This document shows positions 8,993 through 16,896 of a stretch of 64,000 bases of DNA, in pieces. Position 1 is the stretch's first letter. Each line of letters starts with the position of its first letter. The position numbers and the translations under genes are program-made. The stretch covers positions 2,108,001 to 2,172,000 of the forward strand of contig JAUSZU010000001.1 of the NCBI GenBank assembly GCA_030817875.1. The letters run 5' to 3'. Source of the DNA: Flavobacterium sp. W4I14 (lineage in GTDB: Bacteria; Bacteroidota; Bacteroidia; Sphingobacteriales; Sphingobacteriaceae). The notes beneath the pieces were generated by a model. The model saw nothing but the letters and a program-made list of their open reading frames with translations. It ran no database searches and was not told where the DNA came from.

Positions 8993-11435
8993 TTTTTCCC
9001 TTTCGGGCTGCTACCATGCGCTCTAGTGAAGTATATTCTGGTATTTGATCATGTACAAGGTTAACCACTATTTTGGCAAACATCTGGCTTTGATCATAAC
9101 TATATTTGGCATTTAAAGGAATGTAAATATGCATGCCGGTTGAACCTGATGTTTTACAATAACTGGGTACATTTATAGCATCCAATACTTTTTTTGTTTC
9201 CAGCGCTGCTTCAACCACCTGATCAAAGGTATGTTTATCTGGATCTAAATCAATTACACAGTAATCGGGATTATCAGGGCTTTGCACCCGGCTAAACCAG
9301 GGATTCATTTCTATACAGCCTAAACTCGCCATCCAAAGTAATGAAGCTTCATCTGTTCCAACAAGATACTCCTTTTTTTCGCCTTCACTAGTTTCATAAG
9401 GAAAAGTTTCGGCCCAGTCTGGTGCTTTTCCTTTAACATCTTTTTGGTAGAAACTAGGGCCGTGTATTCCGCCCGGAAAGCGATTAAGCGACTGTGGGCG
9501 GTCTTTCAGGTAAGGCAAAATGTATTCAGCAACCTGATAATAGTAGTTAAACATATCTCTTTTGGTTACTTTATCTTCGGGCCAATAAATTTTACTCAAA
9601 TTGGTAAATTTAAGCTCGTGGCCTTTAACTTTCCTTACCTGCGTTTCATCTTTCGGGTTCAACAAAGTTTTAGGCATTTTACCTTTTGGCGCTTTTATTG
9701 CCTGTGCGTGTGGGTTTTCTTCATTGGTGTCGTCAACAATTTTTTCTGTTGGCACTTCTATTTCTCTTACCACCTCATTGGCTTTTTTATCTTCACGCAT
9801 CCCCTGAAAAGACGGGTGGCGAAAAACACCATCATCAGTTACTTCTGTAAAAGCGACTTCACATACCAGTTCTGGCTTTAACCAGGTGGCTTTCGCTTTT
9901 GGTGGGTTTGGTCTGAAGCGTGAGGGCTTATTTACATCAGGTATACTTTCGAAAGGGCTTTTGTCGATAATAATTGGCCTAAACCGCTCCATCATTGTTT
10001 TCTGCAATTTATCCGAAAACCCTGTTCCAACCTTACCTACATATTGCAATTTTCCTTTTTCATAAACGCCCAACAATAAAGAACTAAAAGATTTAGAAGT
10101 ATCGGCATTTTTTGTAAAACCAGCAATAATTACTTCTTGTCGTTTCTGTACCTTAATTTTGAGCCATTCTTTTGATCTTCGGTCTGTTGCATAAGTGCTA
10201 TCTGTTTTCTTAGCGATAATGCCTTCTAGGCCCATTCTTTTTGCCGCATCAAAAAAATCGACACCACTGGCTTTAAAAACCTTACCAAGGCGCACACGAT
10301 CATCATCAGTTGGCAGCACTTCATTTAATATTGCTTGGCGTTGATAAAGCGGCAACTCCATCAGGCTCTTACCTTCGTACCAGAGAATATCGAACACATA
10401 AAAAACAAGTTCTCCATCTGCTTCGCTTCTCCAATTCTGTAGTGAGCCAAAATTAGATACACCTTTATTATTTAGCACCAAAATCTCACCATCAAATACC
10501 GCATTCATTTTCCAAGTCAAAAGCAGGTCGTAAATAGGATAAAATTTTTCGTTAAATGATTTATTATTCCGGGAAAACAAATCAACCCCTCCTTTATTAA
10601 TAAAAGCCAGGGCACGGTAACCATCCCATTTCACCTCATACTGCCAATCAGGATCATCGAAAGGTTCGTCGACCAAAGTAGCCAGCATAGGTTTCACCCC
10701 TTTTGGGATAGCTGCTTTGGGTGCTTTCTTTAATATGCTTTTTACATCTTCCGCTTGGTCATCGCCTACTTGCATGGTTTCTTTCTTGGCTTTTTGCTTG
10801 GGGCTTTTTTTTTCAGTCTTTAAATCCTGCTCCTTTCCTTCTTTCCAGACCTTATCGGATGTTTTTTCCATCTTTTCGATTGTTTTACCGGAAAGCACAG
10901 ATTTATCTTCCTTGGTAATGTCTTTTGTAGAAGCATAATCGTCTTTATGTTTGATTAACAGCCAACCGTTTTCGCCCATGCCATGTGTTTTAACGAGGGC
11001 AAACTCGCCCTGAAGCTTTTCTCCGTTTAGTTTAATTTTTAAAGAACCATCTTTTAACTGACCTAACAGATGTTTTTCCTGCGCTTTTTTGCCTTTAATC
11101 TTTTCTATCGGCTCGTACGTTCCTTCGTCCCATACAATAACGGTTCCGCCACCATACTCCCCCTGTGGAATAATGCCTTCAAAATCTTTGTAATCGTATG
11201 GATGATCTTCTACCATCATAGCCAAACGTTTGGTTTTAGGATCGGTTGATGGTCCTTTCGGTACAGCCCAGCTTTTTAGAACACCTTCCATTTCGAGCCT
11301 GAAGTCGTAGTGCAAACGCGAAGCATCATGTTTTTGGATTACAAAATGTAATTTGTTACGATCGCTGCTTTTACCCGACTTTGGTTCGGTAGTTTTTGAG
11401 AAATCGCGCTTGGCAACATACTTTTTCAGACTCAT
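8967..11435 (-). CDS. ligD: ATP-dependent DNA ligase D (PE-LIG-POL), frame broken near C-terminus
   Basis: The end-processing and sealing enzyme of bacterial non-homologous end joining. Domains in order: 3'-phosphoesterase (about 25-165, with KLHFVIQKHDASRLHYDFRL and DYKDFEGIIPQGEYGGG), a charged linker, ATP ligase (about 245-560, adenylated Lys269 in EVKWDGYRA) and primase-polymerase from about 640 (SKIYWPEDKVTKRDM, catalytic DLDPD, GSTGMHIYIP). The frame leaves the family at KGKNVPGFFTE. Deleting one A from the A6 run at 8992-8997 would restore an 898-residue protein. As written, the polymerase lacks its last catalytic Asp. A DUF3606 gene lies 10 bp upstream. No ku gene is in the window. 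Confidence 0.9.
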   Translation of the reverse strand: MSLKKYVAKRDFSKTTEPKSGKSSDRNKLHFVIQKHDASRLHYDFRLEMEGVLKSWAVPKGPSTDPKTKRLAMMVEDHPYDYKDFEGIIPQGEYGGGTVIVWDEGTYEPIEKIKGKKAQEKHLLGQLKDGSLKIKLNGEKLQGEFALVKTHGMGENGWLLIKHKDDYASTKDITKEDKSVLSGKTIEKMEKTSDKVWKEGKEQDLKTEKKSPKQKAKKETMQVGDDQAEDVKSILKKAPKAAIPKGVKPMLATLVDEPFDDPDWQYEVKWDGYRALAFINKGGVDLFSRNNKSFNEKFYPIYDLLLTWKMNAVFDGEILVLNNKGVSNFGSLQNWRSEADGELVFYVFDILWYEGKSLMELPLYQRQAILNEVLPTDDDRVRLGKVFKASGVDFFDAAKRMGLEGIIAKKTDSTYATDRRSKEWLKIKVQKRQEVIIAGFTKNADTSKSFSSLLLGVYEKGKLQYVGKVGTGFSDKLQKTMMERFRPIIIDKSPFESIPDVNKPSRFRPNPPKAKATWLKPELVCEVAFTEVTDDGVFRHPSFQGMREDKKANEVVREIEVPTEKIVDDTNEENPHAQAIKAPKGKMPKTLLNPKDETQVRKVKGHELKFTNLSKIYWPEDKVTKRDMFNYYYQVAEYILPYLKDRPQSLNRFPGGIHGPSFYQKDVKGKAPDWAETFPYETSEGEKKEYLVGTDEASLLWMASLGCIEMNPWFSRVQSPDNPDYCVIDLDPDKHTFDQVVEAALETKKVLDAINVPSYCKTSGSTGMHIYIPLNAKYSYDQSQMFAKIVVNLVHDQIPEYTSLERMVAARKGKNVPGFFTE

Positions 11436-11445
11436 AATAAATATT

Positions 11446-11619
11446 TTACTTTTTCAAATAATCTTCAACTGCGCGAGCAGATGTACCAACTGTTTGCACT
11501 ACGGCTTTCAGCTTATCTTTGCTTACTCCGAATTTGTTAGACCAATAATCTAGTTCATAACCTTCGTTAATGTTGATCCTAGCCCGATCAGCACTACCGT
11601 TTTTTTGTTTATCATCCAT
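11446..11619 (-). CDS. DUF3606 small protein upstream of ligD
   Basis: A 57-residue protein found by reading the minus strand directly. It begins MDDKQKNGSADRARININ and contains YELDYWSNKFGVSKDKLKAV, the core pattern of DUF3606 (a YEV/LxYWxxxFGVSxxxLxxAV helix-turn-helix-like unit). It ends 10 bp before ligD, so the two are likely cotranscribed, which suggests a role around DNA. A second, longer DUF3606-like protein is encoded at 13235-13459. The biochemical function of the family is unknown to me. Confidence 0.8.
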   Translation of the reverse strand: MDDKQKNGSADRARININEGYELDYWSNKFGVSKDKLKAVVQTVGTSARAVEDYLKK

Positions 11620-11660
11620 AACTATTTTTTGATTAGACAGTTAATAAAACAGCCGAATAA

Positions 11661-11707
11661 TAAAAAAGGTTTTAACAGCCATTTTCACAAACGGACATCA
11701 AAACCTT
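11661..11707 (-). terminator. Terminator of the GT87-like gene
   Basis: AAGGTTTT (11666-11673) pairs with AAAACCTT (11700-11707) around a 26-base loop. Read on the minus strand the stem is followed by TTTTTTATT. It lies 21 bp after the stop of the membrane glycosyltransferase-like gene. Confidence 0.55.
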
Positions 11708-11727
11708 AAAAAAAATAAATTTAAAAA

Positions 11728-12936
11728 TTAATCTACCAGCACTGTTACCATCTCTGGTTCTGTTTCTTCTTCATTAAGGAGTTTATTATTTATAGCGATA
11801 TTGATAACCCTCAACCAGACCAAAAAATAAGGTAAACTAATGATGGATAATGATAAATGATGTGCTTTTGCAAAAATTGGAAAAAGAAGCAAAGGGAAAT
11901 TGCAGGTGATGAAAAGTAAAACTGGCAACAATGCATTTTTTAGCACTTTATTATTTTCTTTTACATACCAAATGCCCACACCAGTTATCGAAATGATAAA
12001 AGTACAATCTTCTGTTCCAGTACTAAACAGCACAGGAAACAACAATACGGAAGACAGAATCATCAGCTGGAATTTACTTTTCGAAAAATAAGTAATGTAC
12101 AGAAAAGGCAACATAAACATTAAGCTGCCAAGTGTAAGAAAAACAAAATTTGATACTTTAGGAATATCAAATAGTTGCCTAAAGAAACCCATAATCGAAA
12201 TATCTTCTCCACCTGAAACATTAATCATATTTTTCCCGATCAGTGAGTTTTTCCATTCGATATAACTTTGCGCAACAAAATGAGGAGAGGCGAACAACAT
12301 TGGCAATAAGAATATGATGATAGACCACATGATTAACCATAACACAAAAACTGGCTTTTTCTTCGCAAAAAAGAAGAATACTAGCCCCACAATGCCATAA
12401 AGCTTGATAAATGTACCCAGCACAATACAAAGCGCAGACCATACCCCTCTACCTTTATTTATTTGCGTATAACTCAATATCATTAAGGCCGCGGCACCGG
12501 CATTAAACTGCTGGTTAAGCATCGATTCGATTAAACAGGGAATCGCAATATAACCGATAATCACCTTTTCATCTTCCGTTAGAGGTAAGGTTTGAACCGC
12601 TTTAAAGAGTAGGAAACAATTAAACAAGTTCCAAAAGAGTAAGCCAATCCAGTTATGCATTACGGCAAACGGAGCTATTAAAACGCTAAAAATGGGGCCA
12701 TAGTGATTGGCATCATCGTGATAAGCAGGGTACGATGCGTAAAGGGATTTTTCTTGAAGAAGATTTCTAAAGGTATTCTCAAAAATAAGGTAGTTATTAT
12801 ACCGATGCGTTGCCCAAGAATCGATTACAAAAATGAGTGTAATCAATACCCAAAGAAATAATACAAAACGATTGTTCTGATAATATTTTGGACGATGAGA
12901 TAAATCTGTAGCGTTGGTTAGAAAATGATTAAGCAT
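11728..12936 (-). CDS. GT87-like (DUF2029) polytopic membrane glycosyltransferase
   Basis: A 402-residue inner-membrane protein with about ten hydrophobic segments. It belongs by appearance to the GT-C fold DUF2029/GT87 group (mycobacterial relatives are polyprenol-phosphate-mannose mannosyltransferases). Supporting features are the first periplasmic loop with YHDDANHYGPIFSVL, the QFNAGAAALMILSY segment and the TFIKLYGIVGLVFF helix that carries the conserved K-x-Y-G. The GT-C acidic motif would lie in the loop after TM1. Monocistronic, with its own terminator. No partner glycan genes are adjacent, so the acceptor is unknown. Confidence 0.75.
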   Translation of the reverse strand: MLNHFLTNATDLSHRPKYYQNNRFVLFLWVLITLIFVIDSWATHRYNNYLIFENTFRNLLQEKSLYASYPAYHDDANHYGPIFSVLIAPFAVMHNWIGLLFWNLFNCFLLFKAVQTLPLTEDEKVIIGYIAIPCLIESMLNQQFNAGAAALMILSYTQINKGRGVWSALCIVLGTFIKLYGIVGLVFFFFAKKKPVFVLWLIMWSIIIFLLPMLFASPHFVAQSYIEWKNSLIGKNMINVSGGEDISIMGFFRQLFDIPKVSNFVFLTLGSLMFMLPFLYITYFSKSKFQLMILSSVLLFPVLFSTGTEDCTFIISITGVGIWYVKENNKVLKNALLPVLLFITCNFPLLLFPIFAKAHHLSLSIISLPYFLVWLRVINIAINNKLLNEEETEPEMVTVLVD

Positions 12937-13234
12937 TTGTAAAAATTATATTACAATACAATAATAAAAATGCTAATTGAGAATTCCTAGCGTTTTGTAA
13001 GGAAAATGTTACTCTTTTTTGAAATAAAAATACCATTCAAAAAAACAGGCCTAAATCGATTTTTAAGACCAGTTTTACGATCGGTTTAGGGTAATTAAGG
13101 GCTTCCGATTCAAGATCATTAACAAAAAAGCCTTCGCACAGCTATATTTGATCATCTATTGGCAAAACTCCAAAACCAAATCAGAATTAGCGGTGTTTAT
13201 ATCACATATTAACTAACCAAAAATCAGTAAAAAG
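12937..13234. promoter_or_regulatory. Divergent promoter region with hairpin and -7 box
   Basis: A spacer between the GT87-like gene and the DUF3606-like gene. TATATTTG at 13143-13150 matches the Bacteroidota -7 box and would give the DUF3606-like gene a leader of about 80 nt; no clear -33 TTTG precedes it. CCTAAATCGAT (13050-13060) pairs with ATCGGTTTAGG (13080-13090), one G-T, and is followed on the minus strand by a T7 run, so it may be a minus-strand terminator although no gene clearly ends there. Confidence 0.4.
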
Positions 13235-13459
13235 ATGGAATATCAAATTAATTCGATGAATGCCCGGAAAGAGTTTATTGAGATTGCAGATGAGCAAGAC
13301 CGCAATTATTGGGCAGCCAGATTAGGTGTTACAGGTGAAAAACTAAAATCGGTGGTTAAAGCCATCCAGAGCATGGAATTTTCTATTGTGAAAGAATATT
13401 TGACCATGGAAAAAATTAAATCTGGTAATGCTTATAAACGCTTTCTTAATCCTTCATAA
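13235..13459 (+). CDS. DUF3606-like small protein
   Basis: A 74-residue protein whose middle, IADEQDRNYWAARLGVTGEKLKSVVKAI, follows the DUF3606 pattern seen in the gene upstream of ligD (acidic residue, x2-4, YW, x3-4, LGV, x4, LK, x2-3, V). It carries a longer C-terminal tail (MEKIKSGNAYKRFLNPS). Cytoplasmic, basic C-terminus. It is monocistronic and ends 20 bp before a convergent serine-hydrolase gene. Function unknown. Confidence 0.7.
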   Translation: MEYQINSMNARKEFIEIADEQDRNYWAARLGVTGEKLKSVVKAIQSMEFSIVKEYLTMEKIKSGNAYKRFLNPS

Positions 13460-13479
13460 GTTTAAAGATTAATTTAGGT

Positions 13480-14625
13480 TTAATTGATAAATGCCTGATA
13501 CAAGCTGTTGATAGCTGCCCTGCTAAAATCAGGGAAGCCATCAGTATAAGTAGCGTTTATACCATTCGTAATGATAACGAAGCCAAATTTTTCTTTCGGA
13601 TTAAAAAACATGGTGCTGAACAAACCATAAGCTGAACCGGTATGTCCTTTCAGTTTTACACCCGGGATAAGCTGATCTGCAGTCCTGATGGCCAAGCCAT
13701 ATCCTTCATCATCGGTTAAGGCAGTCTGCATCTTTTTAGCGCTCTTTTTAGTGATTATATTAATACCATTTGATGTGCCATAATTCATGTGCATAATCAT
13801 ATATTTAGCTAAATCAATAGCTGAAATTTTCATCCCACCTGTTGGCGAAAAAACAGGCGTACTATAACCCATTATGTAATTTGCAATTTCTGTTCTTCGT
13901 GGCGCATATGCTGTTGGCGATGGTGTGTAAGTTTTCGTATCGGCATGATATTCATATAGATTAACAAAACGCGTGCTATCTAAAGAGTCGACACAATAAC
14001 CTGCATAAAGCCCTAAGGGTTTTAATACATGGTTTTTTACATAATTATCGAAACGCTCACCCGATTTTTTCTCGATGATAGTACCGATCAGGTTAAAATT
14101 AAGGTTACAATAATCGAATTTGCTTCCTGGAGCATAATCATTATAACATTTGGCCCAGTTAGGATTTTTATCCGGATTGATTACATCCAGATTTAAATAA
14201 CCTTGCGAATCGTTTAAACTGGATGTATGCGACAAAGCCATTTTTAGGGTAATTTTCTGATCAGGAAATTTTGGATTCCTGATTTTAAAACCAACCAGAT
14301 TACCAAAATCATCATCTAAGGAAATTTTACCAGCCTCTACCAGCTGCATAATCGATGTCGCCGAAAAAGATTTAGAAATCGAAGCGATCCTGAAAATATC
14401 CTGATCAGTTAAAGGCTTTTTATTTTCTAAATCCTTTAATCCAAAAGAGTGGGTATAAATAATCTTACCTTCTTTCACTACAGCCACAGCAGCACCAACG
14501 GCATTATATTTTTCCATTACAGCTTTAAATTCTGCTTCGACATTAGCATTTTGAGCTTTTAATTGTTCAACTACACCGATTATTAAAAAGGTAATACAAA
14601 AATACTTCAGGAATTTTGGTTTCAT
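13480..14625 (-). CDS. Serine beta-lactamase-like hydrolase, secreted
   Basis: A 381-residue member of the beta-lactamase/transpeptidase-like family (PF00144; AmpC, EstB and D-aminopeptidase relatives). A signal peptide ends near LKAQ24. The catalytic SxxK is SISK at 82-85 in FRIASISKSFSAT. The YxN motif is YCN in FDYCNLNFNLIG (about 178) and the third motif is HTG in LKGHTGSAYG (about 322). All three are intact. Such proteins may cleave peptides, esters or peptidoglycan stems; sequence alone does not discriminate, and antibiotic hydrolysis should not be assumed. It is followed upstream (66 bp) by a secreted VOC gene on the same strand, so the two may share a transcript. Confidence 0.9.
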   Translation of the reverse strand: MKPKFLKYFCITFLIIGVVEQLKAQNANVEAEFKAVMEKYNAVGAAVAVVKEGKIIYTHSFGLKDLENKKPLTDQDIFRIASISKSFSATSIMQLVEAGKISLDDDFGNLVGFKIRNPKFPDQKITLKMALSHTSSLNDSQGYLNLDVINPDKNPNWAKCYNDYAPGSKFDYCNLNFNLIGTIIEKKSGERFDNYVKNHVLKPLGLYAGYCVDSLDSTRFVNLYEYHADTKTYTPSPTAYAPRRTEIANYIMGYSTPVFSPTGGMKISAIDLAKYMIMHMNYGTSNGINIITKKSAKKMQTALTDDEGYGLAIRTADQLIPGVKLKGHTGSAYGLFSTMFFNPKEKFGFVIITNGINATYTDGFPDFSRAAINSLYQAFIN

Positions 14626-14691
14626 AAGCTTAGCGGATAAAACCTAAATATAAGGGATGGTGCAAAACAAAATCTACACGTAGTGAAAAAT

Positions 14692-15153
14692 TTACTTAGC
14701 ATCATTTACTTCTAACCAATGTCCATCGGGATCTTTGAAATAAATTTGTTTTACGCCATCTACGCGCAAGGTAATTCCGCCTTGCTTTCCTGGCCAGTCC
14801 TCGAAACTGATATTTTTAGCATTCAGCTTCTTTACAAATTCATCAACTGATGGAACACTGAAACACAAATGCCCGTTTTTATCAAAAACCTCATTTCCTT
14901 TTGCTCCCTGGATTAAATGTAACTGTCCGGCTGGCCCTAAAGTAAACCAGGTATGGCGGTTATCTTTAAAAGGTTCCGGAATGATTTTAAGGTTAAATAC
15001 ACTTTCGTAAAAAGTTGTTGCTATGCTTAGATCTGCTACGTAAACAGCGATATGATTTAAAACAGCAGGTACATTTTCGGATTTGTTTTGCGCCATGGCT
15101 TTTTGAAAAATGATAGAAGATAAGATTATGGTAAATAGGAAGATTTTTTTCAT
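14692..15153 (-). CDS. Exported VOC/glyoxalase-fold protein
   Basis: A 153-residue vicinal-oxygen-chelate protein with a signal peptide ending near KAMAQ. Two beta-alpha-beta-beta-beta modules are visible: VLNHIAVYVADLSIATTFYE and HLCFSVPSVDEFVKKL. Putative metal ligands are His in LNHIAV, His in LHLIQGA, His in HLCFSV and Glu in HWLEVND. The KQIYFKDPDGHWLEV end is the standard glyoxalase signature. Export is unusual for glyoxalases and suggests a binding or dioxygenase-like role in the periplasm. It lies upstream of the serine hydrolase gene. Substrate unknown. Confidence 0.85.
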   Translation of the reverse strand: MKKIFLFTIILSSIIFQKAMAQNKSENVPAVLNHIAVYVADLSIATTFYESVFNLKIIPEPFKDNRHTWFTLGPAGQLHLIQGAKGNEVFDKNGHLCFSVPSVDEFVKKLNAKNISFEDWPGKQGGITLRVDGVKQIYFKDPDGHWLEVNDAK

Positions 15154-15728
15154 GTTTAAATATCAAACTTATAAAGGAATAATTTTAATAAATTTTTTAA
15201 TACATTCCTCTACTCCGCTTGGGTAGCAAAATACAGCGGGTATTTATTGAGCAGATTTATTAACCACAGATAAAAGGATAAACACAGATAATATAACTTA
15301 GTTGCTTTTTTTGCTTGGAGATATTTCGACTCCGCTCAGCATGACAAAGCACGTAATTAAATGGAAAAATTTTTCCGTGCTTCTGCGTTTCCGTGGCCAA
15401 AGGCGTTAACCACAGATAAAAAGGATAAGCACAGATGTGGTTCTGTGGCTAGTGTTAGAGTTGGAAAGATCCTGAAACAAGTTCAGGAAGACGAAACGAG
15501 TAATACATTCCACGCTTAAAAATTCGCTTCGCAGCGCTTTCAGGTTCTTGCTACGCTACCTTCAACAAAAAAAAAATCGTCATCTCGACTGGAGCACAGT
15601 CCCGAATTTTCAGGAGAGAGATCTATCTAGACAGATTTTGCTTCGCAGAGCCTTCGGGTTCTCGACTGCGTTGCACCCGACAGCTATCGGGTCCGCTCGA
15701 AATGACGATCGCGGGGGATTTTCCGTTC
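15154..15728. repeat. Repeat-rich spacer without genes
   Basis: Between the VOC gene and the next reductase lie at least three repeat types. A TTAACCACAGATAAA unit followed by AGGATAA[A/G]CACAGAT occurs at 15260-15290 and again at 15406-15436. A fragment with CGACTCCGCTCAGCATGAC lies near 15328-15346. AAAGATCCTGAAACAAGTTC at 15466-15485 resembles a unit at 58269-58288. The complete element at 15577-15708 is listed separately. No credible gene was seen. Confidence 0.7.
15577..15708. repeat. Complete CGTCAT...ATGACG palindromic-ended element
   Basis: A roughly 130-bp non-coding element bounded by TCGTCATCTCGA and its imperfect mirror TCGAAATGACGA. The interior contains GAGAGAGATCT and, at 15636-15663, a stretch running from TTTTGCTTCGCAGAGCCTTC into GGTTCTC that recurs at 62818-62845. 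It carries no ORF of its own and looks like a non-autonomous repeat. Confidence 0.7.
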
Positions 15729-16559
15729 TTATTTCGCTAAACTTTCAAATTCTGCATCAGTTAATTCGATTTCTGTAGCTTTTAAGTTTTCTTTTAAATG
15801 CGCAACAGATTTTGTTCCAGGTATTAACAGGATGTTTGAAGATCTTTTTAATAACCAGGCCAGTGCAATCTGTGCTGTAGTGGCCTGATGTTTTTCAGCT
15901 ATTGCTTTAATTTTATCTTCTAATTTTGCAGGGCCAGAAGCCAGTGGAAACCAGGGAATAAAAGCTAAACCTTGTTCGGCAGTAAAATCAAGTACATTTT
16001 CCCATTGTCTGTTGGCTAAGTTGTATAAATTCTGAACCGATACAATTGGCAGAATATCCTGTACCTGTTTGATCTGATCGATGGTTACTTCAGACAGACC
16101 AACATATTTTATTTTACCCTCTTTTACCGCTTCTATAACTGGTGCAAGGGTATCAGCTACATTAACTTTAGGATCGATACGATGCAGTTGCCATAAATCA
16201 ATCGAGTCTACTTTTAAACGCTGTAAACTTCCTTCAATATCTTGCCCGATTTTTTCAGGATTACCATTTGGAACCCAGTTGTTGGGACCCGGTCGGTCAA
16301 AACCTCCTTTGGTAGCAATAAGGAGATCCTGTTTGTAAGGGTGTAATGCATCAGCGATTAAAGATTCGTTAAATTTTGGTCCGTAAGCTTCTGCGGTATC
16401 AATAAAATTAACACCATTTGCTACAGCTTCCCGCAAAACTTTTATTGCATTTTCGCGATCTTCCACTTCGCCAAAAACACCGTTGCCTGTTAGCTGCATT
16501 GCACCATAACCTAAACGGTTAATTTCTAATTCGCCTAATTTAAATGTTGTATTTCCCAT
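15729..16559 (-). CDS. Aldo/keto reductase, YdbC/pyridoxal reductase-like
   Basis: A 276-residue TIM-barrel oxidoreductase. Tetrad residues are visible: Asp54 and Tyr59 in FIDTAEAYGP, Lys84 in ATKGGF and His126 in WQLHRID. The early GYGAMQLTGNGVFGE and the RPGPNNWVPNGNP loop are typical of the bacterial AKR group that contains E. coli YdbC, which reduces pyridoxal. It is only distantly related to the reductase at 1669-2658. Cytoplasmic, monocistronic, with its stop only 20 bp from a complete repeat element. The physiological substrate is not deducible. Confidence 0.9.
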   Translation of the reverse strand: MGNTTFKLGELEINRLGYGAMQLTGNGVFGEVEDRENAIKVLREAVANGVNFIDTAEAYGPKFNESLIADALHPYKQDLLIATKGGFDRPGPNNWVPNGNPEKIGQDIEGSLQRLKVDSIDLWQLHRIDPKVNVADTLAPVIEAVKEGKIKYVGLSEVTIDQIKQVQDILPIVSVQNLYNLANRQWENVLDFTAEQGLAFIPWFPLASGPAKLEDKIKAIAEKHQATTAQIALAWLLKRSSNILLIPGTKSVAHLKENLKATEIELTDAEFESLAK

Positions 16560-16657
16560 GTGCTTTTAGATGATAATAATTTCTATATGCTAAAGATAAC
16601 CCTAAGTGACTGGCTTTGTTTTTAAACTATTTTTTATGATAAATAAATGAATAAAGC

Positions 16658-16814
16658 GAAAAAAGGCTACTCCAGTTTGGAACAGATCAGTCTGCGCTCG
16701 TTTCTAAATGAGTGCATAAATAACCAGATGATTTTATCATTGTAAAAGATTGATTATCCGACACTCGTTAGAAACGAGCGTTAGCAGTTATAAAGATTCT
16801 TCGCTGCGCTCAGA
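16658..16814. repeat. Long inverted repeat and second copy of a terminator-like unit
   Basis: CGCTCGTTTCTAA (16695-16707) and TTAGAAACGAGCG (16768-16780) are a perfect 13-bp inverted pair, extended imperfectly on both sides, around a 60-base centre. Just before it, AAAAGGCTACTCCAGTTTGG (16661-16680) is a degraded copy of AAAGGCTGCCCCGGTTTGG at 16830-16848. The spacer 16560-16896 holds no gene. Confidence 0.65.
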
Positions 16815-16827
16815 ATGACAAAAAAAG

Positions 16828-16857
16828 AAAAAGGCTGCCCCGGTTTGGAACAGCCTT
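16828..16857 (-). terminator. Terminator of the RND efflux operon
   Basis: AAGGCTG (16831-16837) pairs with CAGCCTT (16851-16857). On the minus strand the stem is followed by TTTTCTTTTTTT. It lies 40 bp after the stop of the outer-membrane factor gene. Confidence 0.75.
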
Positions 16858-16896
16858 AATAGATTTATCAGGAATATGAGAATTACAGCTGTTTGC

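Noticed and set aside
9444..9881. 145-codon + strand ORF inside ligD
   Set aside because: Low-complexity, Phe-rich translation antisense to conserved LigD; a shadow of codon bias.
15548..15778. 76-codon + strand ORF
   Set aside because: It runs through the 15577-15708 repeat element and into the antisense of the reductase; repeats explain the open frame.
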